The notes under the pieces are model-generated. The model saw only the letters and a list, made by a program, of their open reading frames with translations. It was not told the DNA's origin and ran no database searches. A stretch of 64,000 nt of DNA from an uncultured Saprospiraceae bacterium (GTDB lineage: Bacteria; Bacteroidota; Bacteroidia; Chitinophagales; Saprospiraceae): positions 124,001 through 188,000 of the forward strand of contig CALJPQ010000011.1 in the NCBI GenBank assembly GCA_937980645.1, given 5' to 3'. Below, in pieces: positions 1-8,329 of the stretch (its first letter is position 1; each line of letters starts with the position of its first letter). The position numbers and the translations under genes were made by a program.

Positions 1-35
1 ACAGATACTTACCGTCTTTCATAGCGCCGACAAAA

Positions 36-1172
36 CTACAAAGCGGCGTCGAGATCGGCGATTAAATCCTCAACGTCTTCCACGCCCACGCTCAGGCGGA
101 TGAGCGAGTCTGTCAGGCCCACCTTCAGGCGCTCTTCGCGCGGGATGCTGGCGTGTGTCATGCTGGCCGGGTGGCCAATGAGCGACTCCACGCCGCCCAA
201 AGACTCGGCCAAGGAGAACAAATGCGTACGGCTCAGCACCCGGCGCGCGGCCTCGAAGGTGTTATCGGCTAGGTCAAACGACACCATGGCGCCGAAGTGG
301 CGCATTTGCCGCCGAGCAATATCGTGGTTGGGATGGTCGGCAAAGCCTGGCCAATACACGCGCGACACTTTGGGGTGCTTTCGCAGGAAGTGGGCGATGG
401 CTTCTGCGTTTTCGCAAGCGCGCTGCACGCGCAGGTGCAGCGTCTTGATGCCACGCAAGATGAGGAAACAATCCATTGGCCCAGGGACAGCACCAGAGGC
501 ATTTTGAATAAAATGAAGCCGTTCGGCCAATGCGGCATCGCGTACCACTAAGCAGCCGTGCACTACATCCGAATGGCCGCCCAGATACTTGGTGGCCGAA
601 TGCAGCACGATGTCGGCCCCCAGGTCGAGCGGGTTTTGCAGGTAGGGCGAGGCAAAAGTGTTGTCCACCACTGTCAGGATGCCGCGCTGGCGCGCAATGG
701 CACATATTGCTTCGATATCCACAATGTTGAGCATCGGGTTGGTGGGTGTCTCTATCCAGAGCATGCGCGTGTCGGGGCCAATGGCATCGGCTACGGTGTG
801 TGCCTGCGTCATGTCTATAAAGCGGCTCTTCAGGCCCCAGGCGCCATAGACGCGCACCATTTGCCGATAAGAGCCGCCATAGAGGTCGTTGACGGACAGA
901 ATTTCATCCCCCGTTTTCAGCAGCTTGATAACGGCATCCTGGGCCGCCAGGCCCGAGCCGAAGCAGATGGCGTCGGTGCCGTTTTCTAAGGCGGCTAAGT
1001 TTTTCTCTAAAGTGTGGCGCGTGGGGTTTTGCGTGCGCGCGTATTCGTAGCCCTTGTGTTCGCCCGGAGCGGCCTGTACGTAGGTGGAGGTCTGGAAGAT
1101 AGGCGTCATAATGGCGCCCGTGCTGGGGTCAGGCTCGATGCCGGCGTGGATGACTTTAGTGGCAAATTTCAT
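36..1172 (-). CDS. metB: Cystathionine gamma-synthase / trans-sulfuration PLP enzyme
   Basis: A PLP-dependent Cys/Met metabolism enzyme of 378 residues, the usual family length. It should join an activated homoserine to cysteine (gamma-synthase) or cleave cystathionine; sequence alone does not separate the two. Visible are the N-terminal block PDPSTGAIMTPIFQTSTYVQ, the active-site loop YEYARTQNPTR and the PLP lysine in HSATKYLGGHSD. The reading frame stays open 66 codons further upstream, but ATG at 1172 begins the conserved sequence MKFATKVIHAG, and a promoter -7 element (1210-1217) lies inside the upstream extension, so the shorter start is preferred. It is divergent from the permease gene. 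The symbol is a family-level label. Confidence 0.9.
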   Translation of the reverse strand: MKFATKVIHAGIEPDPSTGAIMTPIFQTSTYVQAAPGEHKGYEYARTQNPTRHTLEKNLAALENGTDAICFGSGLAAQDAVIKLLKTGDEILSVNDLYGGSYRQMVRVYGAWGLKSRFIDMTQAHTVADAIGPDTRMLWIETPTNPMLNIVDIEAICAIARQRGILTVVDNTFASPYLQNPLDLGADIVLHSATKYLGGHSDVVHGCLVVRDAALAERLHFIQNASGAVPGPMDCFLILRGIKTLHLRVQRACENAEAIAHFLRKHPKVSRVYWPGFADHPNHDIARRQMRHFGAMVSFDLADNTFEAARRVLSRTHLFSLAESLGGVESLIGHPASMTHASIPREERLKVGLTDSLIRLSVGVEDVEDLIADLDAAL

Positions 1173-1209
1173 GGTGTGGCAGAAACGTGTTTTTGCATAA
1201 AAAGGCGGG

Positions 1210-1312
1210 CAAAGGTAGGGGCGTTTGGCCGACGGCAGAGGCGACGCTTCGCCGTGCGCTGAAAAGGCGCGCGAATACGTCACTTTTAGGCGCACGGGAG
1301 CGGCTACCTTTG
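1210..1312. promoter_or_regulatory. Divergent promoter pair, TACCTTTG -7 elements
   Basis: Two copies of TACCTTTG, matching the Bacteroidota -7 consensus TAnnTTTG, face away from each other: 1210-1217 on the minus strand (38 bases before the metB-like start) and 1305-1312 on the plus strand (22 bases before the permease start). The short leaders leave no room for a riboswitch on either side. No strong -33 TTG was found for either. Confidence 0.55.
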
Positions 1313-1334
1313 CCGCCCAATTTTCGACCGAGCC

Positions 1335-2234
1335 ATGAACGACTGCCTGCGCGCTTACCTGTACCTCCACTTTTGCGTGTTTTTGTGGGGGTTTACTGCT
1401 ATCCTGGGCAAGCTTATCAGCCTGTCGGCGTTGCCGTTAGTGTGGTGGCGCGTGGTGTTGTGTTGTGGGGCGCTGTGGTGGTTTTTGCCTAAAGCGCAGC
1501 TGCGCGCCCTGTCGCGGCGCACGTTGGGGCGCATGCTGGGTATAGGAGCTTTGGTCGGGCTGCACTGGTTGTGTTTTTACGGCGCCATCAAGCTGTCGAA
1601 TGCTTCGGTGGCGGTGGCCAGCATGGCGGTAGCCTCGTTTTTCTCGTCGCTGCTGGAGCCGCTGCTGTTGCGTCAGCGCGTGCGCTGGTACGAGGTGGCG
1701 CTGGGGCTGTTCGTGCTGCCGGGCATGGCCCTCATCATCGGACATCTCGATTGGACCATGCGATCTGGTTTTCTCGTGGGGCTACTCGCGGCCTTTCTGG
1801 CTGCTCTGTTTACCGTGCTCAACAAACGCCTGATTGATGCCGAAGCTCCACCGGCCTGGCCCATGAGCTTTATGGAACTGCTCGGCGGGCTGATCATATG
1901 CTCGGCCGCCCTGCCCTTTGTGGCGCTCTCGGGCGCTGAACTGACGCTGCAGCCACAGCCCTGGGACTGGCTCTGGATGCTCCTGCTGGCCTGGGGGTGC
2001 ACTCTGCTGCCCTATTACCTGACCCTGACAGCCATGCGCCACCTGACGGCATTCGCTGCTAACCTGACGGTGAACCTGGAGCCGGTGTACGGGGTCATCC
2101 TCGCCGGGTTGTTCTTTGGCGAGCACCGCGAAATGTCGCCAGGCTTCTATGCGGGCGTGGGCATTATCCTGTTATCGGTGTTCGGCCATCCCTTCTTAGT
2201 GCGCTGGTTTGGAAAGCCCCATACCGCCCCATGA
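1335..2234 (+). CDS. EamA/DMT-family permease
   Basis: An inner-membrane drug/metabolite transporter superfamily protein of 299 residues, the usual length for two tandem EamA units of five helices each. The first unit starts with HFCVFLWGFTAILGKL, a typical EamA entry helix; the second starts near residue 143 with FLVGLLAAFLAALFTVLNKR and ends in LEPVYGVILAGLFFGEH, the characteristic conserved end of EamA unit two. The substrate cannot be read from sequence. It is transcribed away from the metB-like gene, so a metabolite-export role linked to sulfur amino acids is possible but only an inference. The ATG at 1335 follows a TAnnTTTG promoter element closely. Confidence 0.85.
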   Translation: MNDCLRAYLYLHFCVFLWGFTAILGKLISLSALPLVWWRVVLCCGALWWFLPKAQLRALSRRTLGRMLGIGALVGLHWLCFYGAIKLSNASVAVASMAVASFFSSLLEPLLLRQRVRWYEVALGLFVLPGMALIIGHLDWTMRSGFLVGLLAAFLAALFTVLNKRLIDAEAPPAWPMSFMELLGGLIICSAALPFVALSGAELTLQPQPWDWLWMLLLAWGCTLLPYYLTLTAMRHLTAFAANLTVNLEPVYGVILAGLFFGEHREMSPGFYAGVGIILLSVFGHPFLVRWFGKPHTAP

Positions 2235-2307
2235 GTCGGGCAATTACAGGAAATTAAAAGTGCCTGCTATAACCAGAACAGCACCGCCTGAAGGGCGCGG
2301 TCATCTC

Positions 2308-3333
2308 TCACTTCAGAGGGCATTTGCCGCCGACAAGAACATAGTGGGTATCGTCTTTTCTCTCGCGACGAAAACCATAGGTATTGCAGAGAAGATCGAG
2401 GGGTTTATCTACGCTGGCCTCATCTAAGACCATGTGCCCGCCATGAGCGCAATTGCGCATTTCGGGCGATGCAATTTGGATGTCCACGTGGTAATAGTCT
2501 GCCAGCTCCGAAATCACATCCGCCAGTGGCTCTCCGTCAAATGAAAGTTGATGCGTCTGCCAGACCAACTCGTTCAGGTTCGGCACAGAGGCAGTCTCCA
2601 AAGTATGGCTCCGGGTGTTCCAGCGGGCTTTCTCGCGCGCCTGAAGGATGACGTTCTTCTTTCCTAAACCCTTACCCTCCGGCCAGAAGCGCACCAACCC
2701 ATCACACACCAATACGGAGGTGTACTCATTCTCCATGCGCAGGTCGAATTGCGTGCCAATGACCTCTGCCAGGGCGCCGTCAGAGGTTTCTACCCAGAAG
2801 GGCTTTTGCGGATTGTGGGTTACAATAAATACCGCTTCGCCTTCTAACTGGACGCGCCGCTCGCGCTGATGATAGGTGCCGGCGTCGTAACGCAGCTTGG
2901 AGCCTTGGCGGAGGTGAACCAGCGAACCATCGGACAGGTGCACTTCGCGATGCGCTGTAGCGGCGTACTCTTCATGCACATCCGGCACCGACGGACCCGA
3001 AAACCACAGCACAGCGCCGGCAACCATCGCGACGGCAGCCGCAGCGGCCACCTTCCACCACGCAAAGCGACGGCGAAACCTCTGAGATGCCACAGCAGCC
3101 TCCCTGTCGGCGGCTTCGATACGCGCCATCAACTGTTCAAACTCCCGATCCAAATCCACCTCAACAGCCTTAGTCGGCGGTGCTGCCTTTTGCCAGATTT
3201 GCCGATAGGCCTCCGCTTCGGCTGCCCACTGAGGCGACTCGCGCAAGCAAGCCTCCAATCGCTCCAACTCATCGGGAGCAATTTCACCGGTCCACTGCCG
3301 CTGAAGAAGCAAGAGTAGTTCTGCGTGCGTCAT
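2308..3333 (-). CDS. FecR-family anti-sigma factor with DUF4974 domain
   Basis: A 341-residue single-pass inner-membrane anti-sigma factor. Residues 1-90 form the cytoplasmic sigma-binding part, a single transmembrane helix lies near 92-111, and the periplasmic side carries the FecR domain (HREVHLSDGSLVHLRQGSKL) and a C-terminal DUF4974-like module (LSFDGEPLADVISELADYYH). In Bacteroidota such proteins usually receive a signal from the N-terminal domain of a TonB-dependent receptor and release the partner sigma factor. It lies 42 bases downstream of the sigma gene and is probably cotranscribed with it. No receptor gene is adjacent, so its input is unknown. Confidence 0.92.
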   Translation of the reverse strand: MTHAELLLLLQRQWTGEIAPDELERLEACLRESPQWAAEAEAYRQIWQKAAPPTKAVEVDLDREFEQLMARIEAADREAAVASQRFRRRFAWWKVAAAAAVAMVAGAVLWFSGPSVPDVHEEYAATAHREVHLSDGSLVHLRQGSKLRYDAGTYHQRERRVQLEGEAVFIVTHNPQKPFWVETSDGALAEVIGTQFDLRMENEYTSVLVCDGLVRFWPEGKGLGKKNVILQAREKARWNTRSHTLETASVPNLNELVWQTHQLSFDGEPLADVISELADYYHVDIQIASPEMRNCAHGGHMVLDEASVDKPLDLLCNTYGFRRERKDDTHYVLVGGKCPLK

Positions 3334-3375
3334 CTTAGCGTTTTGTTAAAAAGACAACCGGGCAGGGCGCTTCCC

Positions 3376-3984
3376 CTATTCGCCCCACCAGGCTTTTATG
3401 CACAAAAGGACAATAGAAGACAAATAGCGATGTTTCTCTAAAGCTTGGCGTAGCAGGCGCATCGCTCGAAGCAGCTGGTTTTCAATGGTTTTTACCGATA
3501 TGCCGAGTTGTTGAGCGATTTCCCGATGAGGAAGTCGCTCAAAGCGGCTAAGTTGAAAGACAATGCGGCATTTTTCGGGCAGCTGCTCGATGGCTTCCCG
3601 CAGGCGCTCTTCCAGTTCGTCCTGGTGTGCTTTCCAATCCAACTCATGGGTAGAAGGGTCGGGCAGGTCGCGCCATGAGGTATCGTCGTCGTTCAGCTGG
3701 TAGCGCCGTTGCGCCTTAAGGTGGTTGAGCGCGCGATTGACAGCCGAGCGGTGCAGATAGGCGCCTAATCGCGCAGGGTCTATCTCTAGGGTCTGACGGC
3801 GATGCCACAAGTCGGCGAAAACCTCCTGGGCAATGTCTTTGCTGCTCTCCACGTCATTTACATACGAAAAGGCCACCGACACCAGACCAGGATAGTAGCG
3901 GTCGAACAGCCGCCGAAGGGTATCGGAACACCCCTGGCGGAGCATTTCCAGGTCATGAGCATGAGGATCGGAGGTCATTTCCAT
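3376..3984 (-). CDS. ECF RNA polymerase sigma factor, FecI-like
   Basis: A sigma-70 family ECF factor of 202 residues. Region 2 is visible at VAFSYVNDVESSKDIAQEVF, and region 4 at LPHREIAQQLGISVKTIENQ, the helix-turn-helix that reads the -35 element. The insertion-rich linker and the adjacent fecR type gene place it in the FecI group common in Bacteroidota. A second ATG two codons downstream is an alternative start. The neighbouring FecR-like protein is its likely regulator. The targets are not evident, because the genes next to it are neither TonB receptors nor SusD-like proteins. Confidence 0.92.
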   Translation of the reverse strand: MEMTSDPHAHDLEMLRQGCSDTLRRLFDRYYPGLVSVAFSYVNDVESSKDIAQEVFADLWHRRQTLEIDPARLGAYLHRSAVNRALNHLKAQRRYQLNDDDTSWRDLPDPSTHELDWKAHQDELEERLREAIEQLPEKCRIVFQLSRFERLPHREIAQQLGISVKTIENQLLRAMRLLRQALEKHRYLSSIVLLCIKAWWGE

Positions 3985-4005
3985 AGTTGAAAAAGCGCGT
4001 TCCGG

Positions 4006-4015
4006 CCTGATCAGG
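4006..4015. promoter_or_regulatory. Perfect 10-base palindrome upstream of the sigma gene
   Basis: CCTGATCAGG lies 22 bases before the ECF sigma start, in the leader of the fecI/fecR-type pair. It could be an operator half or be chance; nothing else supports it. Confidence 0.25.
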
Positions 4016-4080
4016 TTGATCTACTCTATTGGGTAGGCAAGCCAATGGAGGGTAAGGCTCAAAAAATTTGAAAATAAAAA

Positions 4081-4147
4081 ACACGGCGCAAAATACTGTC
4101 TTTCAGCCGGGTAATCGGCATCTTAGACCGTGTAGCCACTTTTTTTC
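4081..4147 (+). other. Possible stem-loop followed by T tract
   Basis: ACACGG (4081-4086) can pair with CCGTGT (4128-4133), with an inner GCCG/CGGC stem around GGTAAT, and a run of T follows at 4139-4147. It lies between the divergent sigma and Crp/Fnr genes. It may end a short upstream transcript or be part of the regulator's leader. The remaining sequence of this roughly 256-base gap shows no gene. Confidence 0.25.
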
Positions 4148-4240
4148 TCCCTGGGAATAGGGGATTGACATGCTCAGGTTGTCTATTTGGTACAGGTTAT
4201 CACGAAGGAATGTTTCTACAAAAACACCTGTTCGACGAAT

Positions 4241-4930
4241 ATGAATGCACGTAATGCCGTTTTTCAGCTCGATAAGATGCCCCTTTTTGCCGTATTAAAG
4301 CCAGAGGAATTGGCTTTTCTCAAGAAATCCGCTCGCATTTTCCGCTACAAGCGAAATGCTGAGGTGTATATGACCGGGCAGCGTGCTTTGAAGGTTTTCT
4401 ACGTACTAAAAGGCGCAGTGAAAATAGCGGTGCAGAACGACAAGAAGGATGTGGTGAAATACGTAGTGCAGCCGGGCAACCTTTTCGGCGAGTCGTGTTT
4501 GATGGGCGAGTGGTATCGGCGTGACTACGCATATGCCATGCTGAACGATACCGAAGTATTGGAGTTCGACGTCAGCGCGTTGCTCTACCTCATGCGCCAC
4601 AATTTTGCCTTTGCTCAATCGCTTTTGCACCTGCTGGGCGAGCGCCTGCGCCAGACGGAAGCTCAGCTGGAAAACGTGGTACTCAAAGACTCACGCAGCC
4701 GCATCCTGGAATTTCTGCATCAAATGGGCCTGGAGCAAGGACAGGCTGTAGGTGCCGAAACGCTGGTCAAACACAACTTGACGCATCAGGATATTGCCGA
4801 CATCACCGGCACCAGCCGCCAGATGGTAACGGCAGTGCTCAATCAACTTAAACGCTCCAACGTGCTGTATTTCAGCCGGAAAAAGATACTCTTTCGAAAT
4901 CTGGATGCGCTGCCGCTGTGTGCGGGGTAG
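4241..4930 (+). CDS. Crp/Fnr-family transcription regulator
   Basis: A 229-residue regulator with an N-terminal cyclic-nucleotide-binding-like beta barrel (FRYKRNAEVYMTGQ ... YVLKGAVKIAV ... QPGNLFGESCLMGE) and a C-terminal winged helix (LTHQDIADITGTSRQMVTAV). The GESCL loop matches the phosphate-binding cassette position, but the arginine needed for cAMP binding in Crp is not clearly present, and there is no N-terminal FNR-type cysteine cluster. The effector is therefore unknown. An in-frame TTG start 18 codons upstream exists; ATG at 4241 is preferred because the conserved fold begins soon after it. Confidence 0.88.
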   Translation: MNARNAVFQLDKMPLFAVLKPEELAFLKKSARIFRYKRNAEVYMTGQRALKVFYVLKGAVKIAVQNDKKDVVKYVVQPGNLFGESCLMGEWYRRDYAYAMLNDTEVLEFDVSALLYLMRHNFAFAQSLLHLLGERLRQTEAQLENVVLKDSRSRILEFLHQMGLEQGQAVGAETLVKHNLTHQDIADITGTSRQMVTAVLNQLKRSNVLYFSRKKILFRNLDALPLCAG

Positions 4931-4941
4931 TGGTTGTTTGG

Positions 4942-4955
4942 CCAAACAAGTTTGG
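4942..4955 (+). repeat. Dispersed repeat CCAAACAAGTTTGG, copy 1
   Basis: A 14-base near-palindrome, here extended to a longer symmetric GGCC...GGCC form (4940-4957) and followed by CCGTTACG. It lies 11 bases after the Crp/Fnr stop. Five further identical cores occur in the window. Confidence 0.8.
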
Positions 4956-5003
4956 CCGTTACGAGAACAGTTTTGCTTCATACGATAGAATGGGTTTTGT
5001 TCG

Positions 5004-5037
5004 GGCGGTATGCAAAGGCATGCCGCCTATTTTTTTG
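5004..5037 (+). terminator. Intrinsic terminator after the Crp/Fnr gene
   Basis: Ten-base stem GGCGGTATGC / GCATGCCGCC (one G-T pair), loop AAAG, followed by TATTTTTTT. It lies between the convergent Crp/Fnr and nitroreductase genes and is oriented for the plus strand. Confidence 0.8.
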
Positions 5038-5063
5038 CCCGGCCTACCGTTGAGGCATTTGCA

Positions 5064-5630
5064 TTAATGCCAGACGACTTTTTCTTCGATGGGGCGCCGC
5101 TTGCCCGGCAGGTCGGGAGCATTATGCCAGCCTAAGTAGAAGAAGCCTAAGCAGCGTTCGTTGGGCTGCAAGCCGAGAAATTCGCTGGCTTCTAAGGCCG
5201 CTTTTGGGGTGCTCCAGTAGCAGCCGAGGCCCAATTCGGTGCAGGTGAGCCACATGTTTTGCACGGCCATGGCCACCGAGGCGATTTCCTCGAATTCCGG
5301 TACGCTTTCCTGCGGGTCGCGGTGCATTACGATGGCGATGACGGCGCCGGCGCGGAGCGGGTTTTCGGCCATTTTGCGCACTTTTTCCTCTGAAAATGCT
5401 TCGGGTGGCGTATTGCGACGGTAGTGTTCCGTCAGGTAGTTGGCCAATTGCTGGCGGCTTTCGGGGGAGTGAAAGACGTGGAAGCGCCACGGTTCGGTCA
5501 GCCGGTGCGTGGGGGCCCAGTTGGCGTTTTCGAGCAATTGCTCGAGGTACTCGCGCGCTACAGGGCGCTCGGGCAGGTAGGATTTAGGGAAGATGGAACG
5601 GCGGCGGTGAATGAGCTCGGAAACGTTCAT
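5064..5630 (-). CDS. Nitroreductase-family flavoprotein
   Basis: A 188-residue FMN-dependent oxidoreductase of the small nitroreductase group (YdjA-like length). The FMN-binding N-terminal block is MNVSELIHRRRSIFPKSY and the second conserved block is ANWAPTHRLTEPWRF; the motif with WLTCTELGLGCYWSTP is typical. The physiological substrate is unknown. It begins 29 bases after the PBP1A stop and looks like the last gene of the rsfS-ftsH-PBP1A operon. Confidence 0.9.
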   Translation of the reverse strand: MNVSELIHRRRSIFPKSYLPERPVAREYLEQLLENANWAPTHRLTEPWRFHVFHSPESRQQLANYLTEHYRRNTPPEAFSEEKVRKMAENPLRAGAVIAIVMHRDPQESVPEFEEIASVAMAVQNMWLTCTELGLGCYWSTPKAALEASEFLGLQPNERCLGFFYLGWHNAPDLPGKRRPIEEKVVWH

Positions 5631-5659
5631 GGTGAGAGTGTCGGTCAGGCAGATGGATT

Positions 5660-8329
5660 TTATTGAAAACCGTCGTCCACGCGGCGGGTGGAGGGTCTGG
5701 CGCGGGTGGCCTGATTGGGGTCGGAAGGCAGGTCCTGATAGCGATCGGTACCGAAGCCTTCTTCATCGCTGGCCGGGCGGCTTTCCAAGTATTTAGAGCA
5801 ATCAATCTCGATTTCCAGGTCCCCAGCCGGGCGTTTAAAGCGCTTCGTGTAATCGTAGCCCGATTTGGGGTCTTGCTCTAAACGCTTGACGAAGCTGGTG
5901 AAGATAGGCCGCGCCAGGCGTGCGCCTTGCCCATCGGCCAGCGACAGGAAGCGTATCCAGCGGTCTTCGCCGCCCACCCACGTGCCGACAACGATAGAGG
6001 GGGTGAGGCCCATAAACCAGGCATCGCTGTAATTGTTGGTGGTGCCGGTCTTGCCGCCCACTTCGCTCTTGAGCTCGCGCATGCCCGGGGCGCCACTGAC
6101 GTTGTACTTGAGCATGTCGAGCATGACGTAGTTGACGTTAGCAGGCAGGGCCGGGTTTTCCTCCGGGTGAGCGCGGTACAGGACGCGCCCATTGCGGTCT
6201 TCGATTTTCTGAATGACGTAGGGCTGGGCGAACATGCCCTCGTTGGCGAAGGTAGCATAGGCGGCGGTCATTTCCCAGACCGTGAGGTCGGCGGCGCCTA
6301 AGCAGATGGAGGGCTGCTTCGGGATGTAGTACTCACCATCCGGACGGCGTTTGGAGGAGTCAATGCCCATGTGATGCAGCAGGCCGCGCACGGGTTCGGG
6401 GCTGCCCAATTGCTTCATCAGGTAAGCGCTCACGGAGTTGACGGAGCCTTTCAGGGCCTCTTTGAGGGTGAGCAGGCTGCCGGAGTAGCTGCCCGTGGCG
6501 TTTTTGGGCGTCCAGTCCACGATGTTGGTAAAGCCCTGATAATGCGCCGGGATGGTAACCTGTTCGTCGTACACCCGGAAGCAGGGGCTGACGCCCTGCT
6601 GGGCAATGGCGGTGGCGTAAACGAAGGGCTTGAAGGTGGAGCCGACCTGGCGCATCGAGCGCACATGGTCGTATTTGAAGTACTTGAAGTTGATACCTCC
6701 TACCCAGGCGCGGACGGCGCCGGTGGCAGGTTCGAGAGCCAGCATACCCACCTGCAGAAACATGCGGTGATAGCGCAGGCTGTCCATAGGCGACATGAGG
6801 GTATCCTTTTCATAGCGCGGGCTTTTCCAGTCGAACACCTTCATGGGTATCTTTTGGGCGTACTGCTGACTGACGGTTTGCTGCAGGCTCTGCCATTGCT
6901 TTTTCAGCTCTGGCCAGTCGCGGCTGTTCATAATCTGGCGATACTGGGCTGCTTTTTGAGGGGTGAGCCAGCCTTTGGCGATGTAGGTGGCAAAGGTTTT
7001 GCCGTCCTTTTCTTCGGCCAGCATGCGCGTCATATCGGTGTCCTGGAGGTCGAGGCCATATTGCTTCTGGATGTGGTCAGCCATATCGCCCATGTATTTA
7101 GGCCAGAGGAGCTGGTAGCGTTCGCTGGCGCGCACGAGCTTGCGCAGTTCTTCCTGGCGCATTTCAATTTCGGCGGGCGTGGTTTCGCGGCCTTTGTAAG
7201 TCCACGGGTCGCGGCCTTTCCAGACCTGGAAGAAGCGCTGTTGGGCCTGGGCCATGTGTTCGGCCATAGCGGCTTCGGCGTGGCGCTGATAGACGGGGTT
7301 GATGGTGGTGTAAATGCGCAGGCCGTCGCGGTAGATGTTATACACCGTGCCGTCGGGCTTCCGAGCCTCAGGAGTTTCTAAAATGGCCTGCACGTCTTTT
7401 TTCAGCTCGGCGCACAGGTAGGGTGCGGTGTCGTCGGAGAAGGAGACGCGCTTGAAGCGGCTCATGTCCAACGGCAACACTTTGAGGCTGTCGTACTGGC
7501 GTTCGGTGAGGTAGCCGTTTTGCCACATCTGGAAGAGCACTACCATGCGGCGCCGGATACAGCGGTCAGGGTAAGTGTTAGGGTTGTAGCGCGAGGGGTT
7601 TTGCAACATGCCTACCAGAGTGGCCGCCTCTTCTACCTTGAGTTTTTTGGGCGTGGTGCCAAAATAGACCTCTGCGGCGGCGTGAATGCCGTAGGCGTTG
7701 TTGACAAAGTCCACCTGGTTGAGGTACATAGCGATGATTTCCTCTTTGGTGTAGCGCTTTTCCAGTTTGACGGCAGTAATCCACTCGCGCAGTTTTCGGT
7801 AGATGAGGGCGCCCGCTTTTTGCACACTGCTCATACCGGTGAAGTTGCGGTCGGAATACAGGTTTTTGGCCAGTTGCTGGGTAATGGTGGAGCCGCCGCC
7901 GGCGCTCTGGTCGCGCAGCAACACCGTACGCACCAGTACGCGGGCTACGGCGCGTGCGTCAATGCCGCTGTGCTCGCGAAAGCGCTCGTCTTCGGTAGCG
8001 ATGAGCGCCTGCACCAGGTAAGGGCTGAGCTCGTCGTAGGTAACGGGCACACGGTTCTCGACGAAGTATCGGCCAAGTACTTCGCCATTGGCGGCCAGCA
8101 CCTCGCTGGCCAGCGCGGAGCGCGGGTTTTCCAGCTCCTGAAACGACGGGATGGCCGTAAGGCTGATGACCACCAGGAAAAGTATCGCCGCTGCGAAGCC
8201 GCCGAGGGTGAGTATCCAGAGCCAGCGCATGATCTTCCGGTAGATCGGCATGCGCTGCTGCTGAAGGGCCGCTTTGAAAGCAATGAGCCGCTGTGGCTCT
8301 GGGCTTCGGTAAGGCAGGTTGCTATTCAT
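5660..8329 (-). CDS. Class A penicillin-binding protein (PBP1A)
   Basis: A bifunctional peptidoglycan synthase of 889 residues. A short cytoplasmic tail is followed by one transmembrane helix (about 36-58), then the GT51 glycosyltransferase domain with catalytic glutamate in ATEDERFREH (about residue 113) and the GGSTITQQLAKNL block, and then the transpeptidase domain. The active-site serine is in GSTFKPF (Ser564), with SVN following in GSVNSVSA and KTG at about residue 760. It polymerises glycan strands and cross-links them in the periplasm. Its start overlaps the ftsH stop by 8 bases, suggesting translational coupling. All catalytic motifs are intact. Confidence 0.96.
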   Translation of the reverse strand: MNSNLPYRSPEPQRLIAFKAALQQQRMPIYRKIMRWLWILTLGGFAAAILFLVVISLTAIPSFQELENPRSALASEVLAANGEVLGRYFVENRVPVTYDELSPYLVQALIATEDERFREHSGIDARAVARVLVRTVLLRDQSAGGGSTITQQLAKNLYSDRNFTGMSSVQKAGALIYRKLREWITAVKLEKRYTKEEIIAMYLNQVDFVNNAYGIHAAAEVYFGTTPKKLKVEEAATLVGMLQNPSRYNPNTYPDRCIRRRMVVLFQMWQNGYLTERQYDSLKVLPLDMSRFKRVSFSDDTAPYLCAELKKDVQAILETPEARKPDGTVYNIYRDGLRIYTTINPVYQRHAEAAMAEHMAQAQQRFFQVWKGRDPWTYKGRETTPAEIEMRQEELRKLVRASERYQLLWPKYMGDMADHIQKQYGLDLQDTDMTRMLAEEKDGKTFATYIAKGWLTPQKAAQYRQIMNSRDWPELKKQWQSLQQTVSQQYAQKIPMKVFDWKSPRYEKDTLMSPMDSLRYHRMFLQVGMLALEPATGAVRAWVGGINFKYFKYDHVRSMRQVGSTFKPFVYATAIAQQGVSPCFRVYDEQVTIPAHYQGFTNIVDWTPKNATGSYSGSLLTLKEALKGSVNSVSAYLMKQLGSPEPVRGLLHHMGIDSSKRRPDGEYYIPKQPSICLGAADLTVWEMTAAYATFANEGMFAQPYVIQKIEDRNGRVLYRAHPEENPALPANVNYVMLDMLKYNVSGAPGMRELKSEVGGKTGTTNNYSDAWFMGLTPSIVVGTWVGGEDRWIRFLSLADGQGARLARPIFTSFVKRLEQDPKSGYDYTKRFKRPAGDLEIEIDCSKYLESRPASDEEGFGTDRYQDLPSDPNQATRARPSTRRVDDGFQ

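Noticed and set aside
1173-1209. SAM riboswitch before the metB-like gene
   Set aside because: Only 37 bases separate the -7 element from the ATG, too short for any known SAM riboswitch.
6371-7381. Long 336-codon open frame on the plus strand
   Set aside because: Antisense to PBP1A, whose catalytic motifs are all present on the other strand; a by-product of high G+C composition.
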